Positions 26,961-35,650 of a DNA stretch of 64,000 bases are shown here, piece by piece. Positions within the stretch are counted from its first letter, which is position 1, and each line of letters opens with the position of its first letter. The position numbers were made by a program, and so were the translations under genes. The notes under the pieces are model-generated. The model did not search any database, was not told where the DNA came from, and was given only the letters and a program-made list of their open reading frames with translations. This stretch comes from PALSA-612 sp963846915 (GTDB lineage Bacteria; Actinomycetota; Thermoleophilia; Gaiellales; Gaiellaceae), in NCBI GenBank assembly GCA_963846915.1, contig CAWJXV010000007.1, forward strand, positions 124,001-188,000, in the 5' to 3' direction.

Positions 26961-29900
26961 ATGCTCTGTTCGAGCTGTGGTGCGCAGAACGCCGAGGGCA
27001 AGAAGTTCTGCACCGAGTGCGGTGCGGCGCTCGCGCTCTCGTGCGCTTCGTGTGGCGCCGCGCTTGCGGGCGACGAGAAGTTCTGCGGGGAGTGCGGAGC
27101 ACCCCACGCCGCGGCGACGTCGGCGGCCCCCGCAGGTACGGCGACACGCGGAGCGCTCGCCGCGGAGCGCCGCCTCGTCTCGGTGCTCTTTGCCGACCTC
27201 GTCGGGTTCACGCCGCTCTCGGAGTCGCGTGACGCCGAAGAGGTTCGAGAGCTCCTCTCCCGGTACTTCGACATCTGCCGGCGCCTGATCGAGCTGTACG
27301 GCGGCACGGTGGAGAAGTTCATCGGCGACGCCGTGATGGCGGTCTGGGGGACGCCGACGACGACCGAGGACGATGCCGAGCGAGCGGTTCGGGCTGCGCT
27401 CGACCTGGTCGCCGCCGTCTCGGCGCTCGGGCAGGAGCTCGGCGCCGAGGAGCTCCGCGCGCGGGCCGGTGTCCTGACGGGCGAAGCCGCGGTGACGCTC
27501 GGCGCGGTCGGCGAGGGCATGGTCGCCGGCGATCTCGTGAACACCGCCTCGCGCGTGCAGTCGGTGGCCGAGCCGGGCCGTGTCTTCGTCGGCGAATCGA
27601 CACGGCGTGCGACCGAGCACTCGGTCGTGTACGAGGAGGCGGGTACGTTCGAGCTCAAGGGCAAGGAGGGGCTGACGCCGCTGTGGCGCGCGGTCAGGGT
27701 GGTCTCCGGCGTGCGCGGCACGTTGAAGTCGCAGGGCCTCGAGGCACCTTTCGTGGGCAGGGACAGGGAGCTACGCCAGATCAAGGAGCTCTTCCACACC
27801 TGCGCCGAGGAGAAGAAGGCGCAGCTCGTCTCGGTGACCGGCATCGCCGGGATCGGAAAGTCGCGGCTGTCGTGGGAGTTCTACAAGTACTTCGACGGAC
27901 TGGCCCAGCTCATCTACTGGCATCGCGGCCGCTGTCTCGCCTACGGCGAGGGCGTGACGTACTGGGCGCTCGCGGACATGGTGCGGATGCGCTGCCGGAT
28001 CGCCGAGGACGAGCAGCCGGCCTCCGCTGCGCTGAAGCTCCGCGCGACGGTCGAGGAGCATCTGCTCGACGCCGAGGAGCGGCGCTTCGTCGAGCCTCGC
28101 CTCGCGCACCTGATCGGCCTCGGCGAGCACGAGTCCCATGACCGGCAGGACCTGTTCGCCGCCTGGCGGCTCTTCTTCGAGCGCCTCGCCGACGTGTATC
28201 CGACCGTGCTCGCGTTCGAGGACATGCAATGGGCCGACGCGTCGCTCCTGGACTTCGTCGAGTACCTGCTCGAGTGGTCCCGGAATCACCCGCTGTACGT
28301 GGTCACGCTTGCCCGGCCGGAGCTGCTCGAGCGGCGGCCGACCTGGGGCGCCGGCCATCGGAACTTCACGTCGATGTACCTCGAGCCGCTCTCGCAGCCG
28401 GCGATGGAGGAGCTCCTGACCGGCCTCGTCCCCGGCCTGCCGGCGAGCCTGTGCGAACGGATCCTCACGCGAGCCGAGGGGATTCCGCTGTACGCGGTCG
28501 AGACCGTGCGGATGCTGCTCGACCGCGGTGCGCTCGTCCAGGAGGGCGCGGTCTACCGGCCCGTCGGGACGATCGAGTCGCTCGAGGTGCCGGAGACGCT
28601 GCACGCGCTGATCGCGGCTCGCCTGGACGGCCTCTCCGCGGAGGAGCGCCTGCTCCTGCAGGACGGCGCCGTGCTCGGAAAGACCTTCACGCGCGCCGCG
28701 CTGCTCGCGCTGGCCGATTTCCAGGAGCCCGAGCTCGACGCGCTCCTGCACTCGCTCGTCCGCAAGGAGGTGCTGTCGCTCCAATCCGACCCGCGCTCGC
28801 CCGAGCACGGCCAGTACGGCTTCCTCCAGGACCTCGTCCGCCGAGTCGCGTACGAGACGCTCTCCCGCCGCGACCGCCGCGCCCGTCACCTCGCTGCGGC
28901 CGAGCATCTCTCGGCGGCGCTGACAGACGAGGAGGTGACGGAGGTCGTCGCGTCGCACCTCGTCGACGCCTACGAGCTCGACCCCGAGGCGGACGACGCG
29001 CCAGCGATCCGCGAGCGGGCCAGGCTGGCGCTCGTGAATGCCGGCGAACGCGCGGGAGCACTGGCCGCGGCGGCAGAGGCGCAGCGGTACTTCCAGCGGG
29101 CCGCCTCCCTCACCGACCAGCCGCTCGAGGGCGCCGCGCTCGAGCACAGCGCCGGCCGGATGGCTCTGCGCGCCGGCCGCATCGACGACGGGCGGGCACT
29201 CCTCGAGGACGCGCAGGCCGTCTTCGCCGCCGAGGGCGCCACGCGCCAGGCGGCGGACGCCTCGGCGCGGCTGGCCGAGATCGACTGGCGGGAGAGCCGG
29301 CCCTCGGAGGCGGTCGCGCGGCTCGAAGCGGCGATCGGCCAGCTCGCGGACGCGGAGCCCGACGAGGGCTTTGCCACGTTGGCGGGTGAGCTCGGTCGCT
29401 TCCTCGTCCTCAGCGGCAAATACGAACGGGCGGCTCCCTATCTCGAGCAATCGCTCGGGCTGGCCGAGGCGCTCGGTCTCGACGAGGTGTTCGCCCAGAC
29501 GCTGACGAGCAAGTCGATTCTGTTCATGCGCCACAACCGCCTCGAGGAGGCGCGTGTCCTGCTCGAGGGGGCGCTCGGCTTCGCCATGGCTCACGACCTC
29601 CCGGCGGCGGCATCCCGCGCGCTCAACAACCTGGCCGTCGTCTTCGAGTCCCGCGACCGCTACGTCGACGCGGTCGAGACCTCGCGTCGCGGGCTCGAGC
29701 TGGCGCGCCGGGTCGGCGATCGTCTGAGTGAGGGAAACTTCCTCGCCGGTCCGATCAGCGCTGCGGTGCTCCTCGGCCGCTGGGACGACGCGCTCGCGTG
29801 GGCAGCCGAGACGGACAGCCTCGACATGAACGTCGACTACGTCCAGAACCTCCTCCTGCCGCTCGGCGAGGTGTATTGCCGCCGAGGAGAGCTGGACAGG

Positions 29901-30473
29901 GCCCGCGCGCATCTCGAGCAGCACGACGCGGCCCGCGACTCGGACGACGTCCAGGCGCGTGCGGGTTATCTGCTGGTCAGGTCAGGGCTGCTTCGTGCCG
30001 AAGGGAAGCTTCTCGAAGCGCTGCGGGACGCGGAAGCTGTGATCGGCCTGCAGGAAGAGATCGGGATCACGTTTCTCACGGTCAAACTCGGCTACGTGGA
30101 GGCCATGGAGGCGGCGCTTGCGCTCGGCGGCGCGGGCAGAGCACAGGAGCTCGTCCGGTTCATCGAGGCGCTGCGTCCGGGCGACCGGCCGCCGCTGCTC
30201 GAGGCGCACGCGCATCGTTTTCGCGCCCACCTGGACGACGACGGGACGGGCTTCGACGCGGCCGAGTCGGACTTCCGCCGGCTGGAGATGGCCTTCTACC
30301 TGGCGGTGACGCTGCTCGAGCACGGCGAATGGCTCGTGGGCCACGGTCGCGAAGACGAGGCCGAGCCGCTCCTCGCCGAGGCGCGGGAGACCTTCGAGCA
30401 GCTCGAAGCGCGTCCCTGGCTCGAGCGTGCGAACTCGGTCGTTCCCGAGGGCCGGGAGCCGGTTCCCGCCTAG
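26961..30473 (+). CDS. Zinc-ribbon class III nucleotidyl cyclase with AAA ATPase and TPR-like repeats
   Basis: A 1,170-residue regulator. Two zinc ribbons open it: C3-C6-C17-C20 and C28-C31-C42-C45. A class III cyclase domain follows (about 70-250) with metal-binding D79 (LFADLVGF) and D123 (EKFIGDAVMAVWG), K119, and the transition-state pair in DLVNTASR, so it looks catalytically competent. An AAA/STAND-like ATPase begins near 265 (VGRDREL; Walker A GIAGIGKSRL near 293; FEDMQWADASL Walker B). The C-terminal 450 residues are alanine-rich helical repeats of TPR type. It could make cAMP in response to a bound ligand or partner. It is convergent with a GlcD-like gene (4-bp overlap). Confidence 0.92.
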   Translation: MLCSSCGAQNAEGKKFCTECGAALALSCASCGAALAGDEKFCGECGAPHAAATSAAPAGTATRGALAAERRLVSVLFADLVGFTPLSESRDAEEVRELLSRYFDICRRLIELYGGTVEKFIGDAVMAVWGTPTTTEDDAERAVRAALDLVAAVSALGQELGAEELRARAGVLTGEAAVTLGAVGEGMVAGDLVNTASRVQSVAEPGRVFVGESTRRATEHSVVYEEAGTFELKGKEGLTPLWRAVRVVSGVRGTLKSQGLEAPFVGRDRELRQIKELFHTCAEEKKAQLVSVTGIAGIGKSRLSWEFYKYFDGLAQLIYWHRGRCLAYGEGVTYWALADMVRMRCRIAEDEQPASAALKLRATVEEHLLDAEERRFVEPRLAHLIGLGEHESHDRQDLFAAWRLFFERLADVYPTVLAFEDMQWADASLLDFVEYLLEWSRNHPLYVVTLARPELLERRPTWGAGHRNFTSMYLEPLSQPAMEELLTGLVPGLPASLCERILTRAEGIPLYAVETVRMLLDRGALVQEGAVYRPVGTIESLEVPETLHALIAARLDGLSAEERLLLQDGAVLGKTFTRAALLALADFQEPELDALLHSLVRKEVLSLQSDPRSPEHGQYGFLQDLVRRVAYETLSRRDRRARHLAAAEHLSAALTDEEVTEVVASHLVDAYELDPEADDAPAIRERARLALVNAGERAGALAAAAEAQRYFQRAASLTDQPLEGAALEHSAGRMALRAGRIDDGRALLEDAQAVFAAEGATRQAADASARLAEIDWRESRPSEAVARLEAAIGQLADAEPDEGFATLAGELGRFLVLSGKYERAAPYLEQSLGLAEALGLDEVFAQTLTSKSILFMRHNRLEEARVLLEGALGFAMAHDLPAAASRALNNLAVVFESRDRYVDAVETSRRGLELARRVGDRLSEGNFLAGPISAAVLLGRWDDALAWAAETDSLDMNVDYVQNLLLPLGEVYCRRGELDRARAHLEQHDAARDSDDVQARAGYLLVRSGLLRAEGKLLEALRDAEAVIGLQEEIGITFLTVKLGYVEAMEAALALGGAGRAQELVRFIEALRPGDRPPLLEAHAHRFRAHLDDDGTGFDAAESDFRRLEMAFYLAVTLLEHGEWLVGHGREDEAEPLLAEARETFEQLEARPWLERANSVVPEGREPVPA

Positions 30474-31831
30474 ACCGGTAGCCGGGCGAGCTTCTTGCCC
30501 GGGTTGAGCAGGCCCTTCGGGTCGAAGACCTGCTTCACCGCCTCGTGCAGTTCGAGCGCGCGCGTCGGCCACTGCTTCGCGAGCCCGCCCCGCTTGAGGT
30601 ATCCGAGGCCGTGCTCGCCGGAGATCGAGCCGCCGAGGCGGACGGCGAGGTCGAACAGCTCGTGCGAGGCGGCGAACGCTCGCTCGCGCTCCTCGGGGAT
30701 CTCGGGCGAGAAGAGGAAGGTCGAGTGGAGGTTGCCGTCGCCCGCGTGGCCGAAGGCGAGCCCGATCACGTCGTTGCGGCGCCCGATCGCGTACGTCTCC
30801 TCGATCGCCTCCTCGAGCCGGTCGACCGGCACGACGATGTCCTCGGAGAGCGCCAGGCCGCGTCGGGCCATGACCGCGAACGCGAGCCCTCCGCGCCAGC
30901 GCCAGAGCGCCTCGATGCCCTCGCGGTCGGCGGGTGCGTGGACGGAGACAGCGCCCTCGCCGAGGACCTCGATCAGCTCGGCCTGCATCTGCGCCGCCTC
31001 GGCGGCGGACCCGTCCGCCTCGGCGATGACCATGAAGCCGGCGTCGTCGGGCATGCCGCCGTCGAACGAGCCGCTCGCGCAGGCCAGCGTCTCGCCGTCG
31101 AGGAACTCGATCGCCGTCGCCCGGATGCCGGTCCCGATCACCCGCAGGATCGCCGCGCAGCCCGACGACACGTCGCGGTGGAACACGGCGACCGGCAGCA
31201 CGACCTCCGGCGCCGGGATCAGACGCAGCCACGCCGCGGTGACGATCCCGAGCGTGCCCTCGGAGCCGATCAGCAGGCTCTTCACGTCGTAGCCCGCGAC
31301 ATCCTTGCGGATCGGCCCGCCGACCGTGATCACGTCGCCCGGCGCGACGACCGCCTCGAGCCCGGTCACCCACGTGCCGGTGGCGCCGTACTTGTACGCG
31401 TGAGGCCCGGCGGCGTTGGTCGCGATGTTGCCGCCGATCTGCGACTGCTCGGATGCGCCCGGGTCGGGAGCGAACATCAGCCCGTTGTCCCGCGCGAGCG
31501 ACTGGACGTGCCCTGTCTTGACGCCTGCCTCGACGTGCATCCGCCAGAGCAGCGGGTCGAACCGGCGCACGCGGGCGAGCCGGTCGAGTGCGAGGACGAT
31601 CCCGCCGTTGAGCGGCACGCACCCGCCGGCCGCTCCGGTGCCGCCGCCGCGCGGCGTGATCGGCACGTCGTGCTCGTAGCACCAGGCGACGACGGCCGCG
31701 ACCTCGTCCGCGCTCGCCGGCAGCACGACTGCCTCGGCGTTGCCCCGGAGGCCCGTGATGTCCGTCGAGTAGTTGCCCGTCTCGGACAGGACGGCCTCGT
31801 CGCCCACGATCGCGCGCAGCTCTCTCTCCAC
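30470..31831 (-). CDS. GlcD-like FAD-linked oxidase (D-2-hydroxyacid dehydrogenase)
   Basis: A 453-residue VAO-family flavoprotein. The PP-loop/FAD region is ITPRGGGTGAAGGCVPLNGG, PDPGASEQSQIGGNIATNAAG and IGSEGTLGIVTAAWLRL. The C-terminal catalytic region has GHAGDGNLHSTF and SISGEHGLGYLKRG. These match the D-lactate/glycolate oxidase (GlcD) family. No GlcE or iron-sulfur GlcF partner is encoded nearby, so it may be a stand-alone enzyme. The 3' end overlaps the cyclase gene by 4 bp on the opposite strand. It is divergent from the cupin gene with a 17-bp gap. Confidence 0.88.
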   Translation of the reverse strand: MERELRAIVGDEAVLSETGNYSTDITGLRGNAEAVVLPASADEVAAVVAWCYEHDVPITPRGGGTGAAGGCVPLNGGIVLALDRLARVRRFDPLLWRMHVEAGVKTGHVQSLARDNGLMFAPDPGASEQSQIGGNIATNAAGPHAYKYGATGTWVTGLEAVVAPGDVITVGGPIRKDVAGYDVKSLLIGSEGTLGIVTAAWLRLIPAPEVVLPVAVFHRDVSSGCAAILRVIGTGIRATAIEFLDGETLACASGSFDGGMPDDAGFMVIAEADGSAAEAAQMQAELIEVLGEGAVSVHAPADREGIEALWRWRGGLAFAVMARRGLALSEDIVVPVDRLEEAIEETYAIGRRNDVIGLAFGHAGDGNLHSTFLFSPEIPEERERAFAASHELFDLAVRLGGSISGEHGLGYLKRGGLAKQWPTRALELHEAVKQVFDPKGLLNPGKKLARLPV

Positions 31832-31848
31832 GGCGTAGAGTCTCGCGC

Positions 31849-32250
31849 ATGACGCACGCGTTCGGCTCGCTCGACGAGCTCGGCGACGGCTACGGCTTCC
31901 GGAAAGTGCGCGCCCCGCTCGGCGTGACGGCCTTCGGCGTCAACGCGCTCGTGATGCCGCCGGGCGCCGAGGGCATCCACCACTACCACGACACGCAGGA
32001 CGAGCTCTACTTCGTCCATCAGGGGCGGGCGCGGTTCGAGGTCGACGGCGAGGTGCGCGAGCTCGGGCCGGGCGGGCTCTGCCACGTCGAGTCGACGGCG
32101 CCGAGGAGGTTCTCGAACGTCGGCGAAGACGACCTCGTCGTCCTGGTCGTCGGCGGGAAGGGCGGCTACGTCGAACGCGACGGCCAGCTCGTGGACCCTG
32201 CCGACCTCGAGAAGCGGCAGCGGTTCTCGTCCACCGGCGACGCCTCGTGA
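31849..32250 (+). CDS. Cupin domain protein
   Basis: A 133-residue single-domain cupin. Motif 1 is HHYHDTQDELYFVHQGRARFEV, with metal ligands His-His and Glu; motif 2 begins GPGGLCHVESTAPRRFSNVG with the fourth His. The barrel is short and monocupin in type. It is coupled to the downstream SDR by GTGA, so it may be a small enzyme or isomerase acting on the same substrate. Function beyond fold is not resolved. Confidence 0.8.
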   Translation: MTHAFGSLDELGDGYGFRKVRAPLGVTAFGVNALVMPPGAEGIHHYHDTQDELYFVHQGRARFEVDGEVRELGPGGLCHVESTAPRRFSNVGEDDLVVLVVGGKGGYVERDGQLVDPADLEKRQRFSSTGDAS

Positions 32251-32990
32251 ACGTCGACGGCCGCACGTTCCTGGTCACGGGCGGCGGCTCGGGGCTCGGG
32301 GCCGCGACCGCACGCGCCCTGGCCGACGCCGGCGCGCACGTGCTCGTCGCCGATCTCGGCCGTGGTGAGGAGATCGGCACGTTCGTCGAGACCGACGTCC
32401 GCGACGAAGCGAGCGTCCAGAACGCCGTCGACACCGCCGTCCGCGAGCTTGGCGGCCTGAGCGGCGTCGTCAACTGCGCCGGGATCGGTGCGGCCGCGCT
32501 CGTCGTCGGCAAGGACGGCCAGCCGCACCCGCTCGACGCCTTCCGGAACGTCATCGACGTCAACCTCGTCGGCACGTTCAACGTGATCCGGCTGGCGGCG
32601 GTCGTCATGGCGCAGAACGAGCCGGACGAGGACGGCGAGCGCGGCGTGATCGTGAACACCGCCTCGACGGCAGCCTGGGAGGGGCAGTTCGGCCAGGCCG
32701 CGTACACCGCGTCGAAGGGCGGCGTCGTCAGCCTGACGATCCAGCTCGCGCGCGAGCTCGGCCGCCATGGGATCCGCGTGATGGCGATCGCGCCCGGGCC
32801 GCAGGACACGCCGATGCTCGGCCTGCTCCGCGAGGACATCCGGGCGGCGCTCGAGGCTCAGATCCCCTTCCCCTCCCGGCTCGGCCGTCCGGAGGAGTTC
32901 GCCGCGCTCGTCCGCCACATCGTCGAGAACCGGTATCTGAACGGCGAGGTGATCCGGCTCGACGGCGCCCTCCGCGCCGGCCCGAGATAG
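32247..32990 (+). CDS. SDR, 3-hydroxyacyl-CoA dehydrogenase type 2-like (HSD17B10-like)
   Basis: A 247-residue SDR with TGGGSGLGAATARALADAG, VVNCAGIG, VNTASTAAWEGQFGQ (catalytic Ser region) and YTASKGGV (Tyr, Lys). IAPGPQDTPMLGLL and the QIPFPSRLGRPEEFA segment closely match 3-hydroxyacyl-CoA dehydrogenase type II (HSD10) proteins. GTG 32247 overlaps the cupin stop by GTGA. It would add a beta-hydroxyacyl-CoA oxidation activity to the regional catabolism. The stop is immediately followed by a dispersed hairpin element. Confidence 0.87.
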   Translation: MNVDGRTFLVTGGGSGLGAATARALADAGAHVLVADLGRGEEIGTFVETDVRDEASVQNAVDTAVRELGGLSGVVNCAGIGAAALVVGKDGQPHPLDAFRNVIDVNLVGTFNVIRLAAVVMAQNEPDEDGERGVIVNTASTAAWEGQFGQAAYTASKGGVVSLTIQLARELGRHGIRVMAIAPGPQDTPMLGLLREDIRAALEAQIPFPSRLGRPEEFAALVRHIVENRYLNGEVIRLDGALRAGPR

Positions 32991-33097
32991 CACGGGGGAA
33001 ACAGCCGGTTTCCCCCGTGAGCCCCCTTCCCTTTGTCGTCGCGTCTCGATCGTGTCGAGCTACGCCGCGGCAAAGCCACGGCTCCGCGGCAGCTCGA
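32991..33097 (+). repeat. Two-hairpin dispersed element, copy 2
   Basis: Hairpin I, CACGGGGGAAAC (32991-33002) with GTTTCCCCCGTG (33008-33019), is perfect over 12 bp. The 35-nt linker starts AGCCCCCTTCC. Hairpin II joins TCGAGCT (33055-33061) plus GCCGCGG (33064-33070) to CCGCGGC and AGCTCGA (33084-33097) with a 2-nt bulge. It starts directly after the SDR stop, so it may terminate that transcript or lie in the leader of the downstream kinase gene. Confidence 0.6.
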
Positions 33098-33121
33098 AGC
33101 GCGTGGCGGGGTCTCCCGTAG

Positions 33122-34108
33122 ATGTCCACGGCCGTCGTCTCCTGGTCGTCCGCGCTCTGCGAGCGGCTCGAGGCGATCCTGGGAGCGCCGGTCGAGCTGA
33201 CCGACGCGCACCTGCTCGCGGGCGGCGCGTCGAAGGAGGCGTGGGCCGTCGACGCGACCGCGGGGGGCGAGTCGCTCGAGCTCCTCGTCCGGCGTGCAGC
33301 GGGCGGGGTGATCCACGTCGACATGACGCTGCCGCTCGAGCAGGAGTACCGCGTGATCGAAGCGGCGTTCGCCGCAGGCGTGCGGGTCCCGAAGCCGTAC
33401 GGCTACCTCGGCGAGCTCGACGGGCGCGAGGCCTTCGCGACCGAGCGCGTCGTCGGCGAGACGATCGGGCGGCGGATCGTGACGCGTCCGGAGCTCGCCG
33501 GTGCCCGAGCGGCGCTGCCGCTGCAGCTCGCGGTCGAGATCGCGAGGGTGCACGCGATCCCCGCCGACGCGCTCCCGTTCCTGCGTTCGGTCGACGTCCT
33601 CGGCCGGTTCGAGCGCGAGCTCGACTCCGTCGGTGAGCCGCACCCGGCGATCGAGCTCGGGCTCCACTGGCTGCGCGAGCACCGCCCCGAGCCGCTGCCG
33701 CCGGTCGTCTCCCACGGCGACTTCCGGATCGGCAACGTCGTCGTCTCCGAGCGCGGGCTCGAGTACCTGCTCGACTGGGAGTTCGCCCACGTCGGCGACC
33801 CACGCGACGACGTCTCCTGGCCGATCGTGCGCGCGTGGCGCTTCGGGGGCGACGACCTGCGACTCGGCGGCGTGGGCGAGGTCGAGCCCTACCTCGAGCG
33901 CTACAACGCGCTGACCGGGCGGGACATCGCCGTCGAGGACCTGTTCTGGTGGGAGGTGCTCGGCAACGTCAAGTGGGCTGTCGGCGCGCTCACGCAGTCG
34001 CGGCGCCACCTGAACGGCCAGGAGCGGAGCGTCGAGCTGGCGGTGCTGGGCCGCCTGGCGGCCGAGATGGAGTACGAGCTGCTCGACCTGCTGCGCCGAG
34101 CCGGCTGA
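33122..34108 (+). CDS. APH-fold phosphotransferase (ACAD10/11-type kinase)
   Basis: A 328-residue aminoglycoside-phosphotransferase-fold protein. The glycine-rich LLAGGASKEAWAVDA lies near 29-43, and VSHGDFRIGNVV near 198-209 carries the catalytic Asp and Asn. The following LLDWEFAHVGDPRDDVSW supplies the metal-binding Asp. This pattern matches kinases that phosphorylate hydroxyacyl-CoA intermediates or are linked with acyl-CoA dehydrogenases, as in human ACAD10/11. A DUF6285 gene and an ACAD10/11-type dehydrogenase lie 18 kb away. The substrate is inferred, not shown. No clear Shine-Dalgarno precedes ATG 33122. Confidence 0.83.
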   Translation: MSTAVVSWSSALCERLEAILGAPVELTDAHLLAGGASKEAWAVDATAGGESLELLVRRAAGGVIHVDMTLPLEQEYRVIEAAFAAGVRVPKPYGYLGELDGREAFATERVVGETIGRRIVTRPELAGARAALPLQLAVEIARVHAIPADALPFLRSVDVLGRFERELDSVGEPHPAIELGLHWLREHRPEPLPPVVSHGDFRIGNVVVSERGLEYLLDWEFAHVGDPRDDVSWPIVRAWRFGGDDLRLGGVGEVEPYLERYNALTGRDIAVEDLFWWEVLGNVKWAVGALTQSRRHLNGQERSVELAVLGRLAAEMEYELLDLLRRAG

Positions 34109-34170
34109 CCGCGACCGGCCACTCGCTTCATTTCGTATACTCACTTCCGGAAGCGGGCACCGTCCCGCTC

Positions 34171-34256
34171 CGCATCGAGAGAGGCTGAGGGACCGGCCCT
34201 GTGAAGCCTCGGCAACCTGCCTCCCGGCAAGGTGCCAAACCCGGACGGATGTCGAG
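34171..34256 (+). promoter_or_regulatory. SAM riboswitch (SAM-I clan)
   Basis: The conserved core is present in order: ATCGAGAGAGGCTGAGGGA, CCGGCCC, GAAGCCTCGGCAACC, AAGGTGCCAAACCCGGAC, closing with GGATG. This is the S-box pattern (AGAG..GGAGGGA..GGCCC..GAA..GGCAACC..GGTGCxAA..CC). Closing helix P1 would pair CATC near 34173 with GATG near 34248. A TATACT -10-like box at 34136-34141 lies upstream. The Shine-Dalgarno AAAGGAG at 34264-34270 begins only 8 nt after the aptamer, so translational control is more likely than termination. Confidence 0.88.
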
Positions 34257-34276
34257 CGAGACGAAAGGAGTCCGAG

Positions 34277-35491
34277 TTGCCTGCTACAGCCCTTCACTGC
34301 CGCATCTGCGAGACCGAGCACGCCCTGGAGGCGGTCGGCACCTGCCCGCGCTGCTTCGGCCCCCTCGACCCGGTCTACGACTGGGGCGAGGTCGAGCGCG
34401 AGTTCACGCCCGAAGCGATCGCCGCCGGCCCGCGCTCGATCTGGCGCTACGCACCGCTGCTCCCGGTCGCGCCGCCCGCTGAGCCGCGCCTCGCGCCCGG
34501 CCTGACGCCGCTCGTCCCGGCGCCCCGGCTCGCCGATGCGCTCGGCCTCGGTGAGCTCTGGCTCAAGCTCGACACGGCCAATCCGACGCACTCGTTCAAG
34601 GACCGCGTCGTCGCGGTCGCGGCCGCCAAGGCGCAGGAGCTCGGCCTGGAGACGCTCGCCTGCTCGTCGACCGGCAACCTCGCGAACGCCGTCGCTGCGC
34701 GGGCGGCGGCCGAGGGCCTGGAGGCGGCTGTTTTCTGCCCCTTCGACCTCGAGCCGGAGAAGCTGCTCGCGACCGCGGTGTACGGCGCCACGATCTACGC
34801 CGTCCGCGGCTCGTACGATCACTGCTCGCGGCTCACGGTCGAGCTCTCGTTCGAGCTCGACTGGGCGTTCGTCAACGTGACCCTCCGCTCCTACTATGCC
34901 GAGGGCTCGAAGACGCTCGCGTACGAGATCGCCGAGCAGCTCGGGTGGGAGGTGCCGGACGCGGTGATCTGCCCGATCGCCTCGGGCGCGCTGTTCTCGA
35001 AGATCGCGCAGGGCTTCGGCGAGCTCACGCGGCTCGGGCTCGTCGAGGGCAGGCCGAGGCTGTACGGCGGCCAGGCCGAGGGGTGCTCACCGGTCGCGAC
35101 GGCGTTCGCAGACGGTGGCCGGGTCCAGCCGGTGCGGCCGGCGACGATCGCCCGCTCGCTCGCGATCGGCAATCCGGCGGACGGCGACTTCGCCGTCGCG
35201 GCAGCGCGCGACACGGGCGGTGCGATCCACGCGGTCGCCGAGGACGACGTGGTCGAGAACATGGGCCTGCTCGCGGAGACGACCGGCGTGTTCGGCGAGA
35301 CGGCGCCCGGCGTGACGCTCGGCGCGCTTCGTCAGGTCGTGGCGTCAGGTGCGCTCGGCGAGTCGGATCGTGTCGTCCTGCTCGTCACCGGCGACGGCCT
35401 GAAGACGCCCGAGCACGTCCGGAGCCGCCTGCGCCCGATCGAGATCGAGCCGAACGCCGACCGCGTGCTCGAGCGCCTGGCCGCTGCCTGA
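34277..35491 (+). CDS. thrC: Threonine synthase (zinc-ribbon type)
   Basis: A 404-residue PLP enzyme that converts O-phosphohomoserine to threonine. The N-terminal zinc ribbon is C-x2-C (CRIC) followed by C-x2-C (CPRC). The PLP-binding Lys lies in NPTHSFKDRVV near 110, and CSSTGNLANAVAA is the phosphate/substrate loop. ASGALFSKIAQGF binds the PLP phosphate. TTG 34277 has AAAGGAG 6 nt upstream; it is chosen because the longer frame upstream runs through the riboswitch. An enzyme at the threonine/methionine branch point under a SAM riboswitch is unusual. A paralogous threonine-synthase-like role is possible. Confidence 0.88.
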   Translation: MPATALHCRICETEHALEAVGTCPRCFGPLDPVYDWGEVEREFTPEAIAAGPRSIWRYAPLLPVAPPAEPRLAPGLTPLVPAPRLADALGLGELWLKLDTANPTHSFKDRVVAVAAAKAQELGLETLACSSTGNLANAVAARAAAEGLEAAVFCPFDLEPEKLLATAVYGATIYAVRGSYDHCSRLTVELSFELDWAFVNVTLRSYYAEGSKTLAYEIAEQLGWEVPDAVICPIASGALFSKIAQGFGELTRLGLVEGRPRLYGGQAEGCSPVATAFADGGRVQPVRPATIARSLAIGNPADGDFAVAAARDTGGAIHAVAEDDVVENMGLLAETTGVFGETAPGVTLGALRQVVASGALGESDRVVLLVTGDGLKTPEHVRSRLRPIEIEPNADRVLERLAAA

Positions 35492-35517
35492 GTGCAAGGC
35501 ACGATTTGATTCCCCCG

Positions 35518-35532
35518 GGGGCCTTCGGCCCC
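35518..35532 (+). terminator. GC hairpin downstream of threonine synthase
   Basis: GGGGCC-TTC-GGCCCC forms a 6-bp stem with a 3-nt loop, 27 bp after the thrC stop. There is no T-tract, so this is a moderate call. A wider pairing of ACGATTT with AAATCGT brackets it. Confidence 0.45.
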
Positions 35533-35650
35533 GTTGCCCCCGGTTGGACCGTAGCGGCGAAATCGTCACGCGTGGGAAACAGGACCGTGCCGAGAGTGCG
35601 ACGACTCGTCCACAGCTCGGATCGCTGAGCGCGCGGGCCGCGGCGCCGGG

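Noticed and set aside
35500..35650. Possible fourth copy of the two-hairpin element downstream of thrC
   Set aside because: It has C/G runs and a hairpin but lacks both the GGTTCCCCC arm and the GCCCCCTYC linker.
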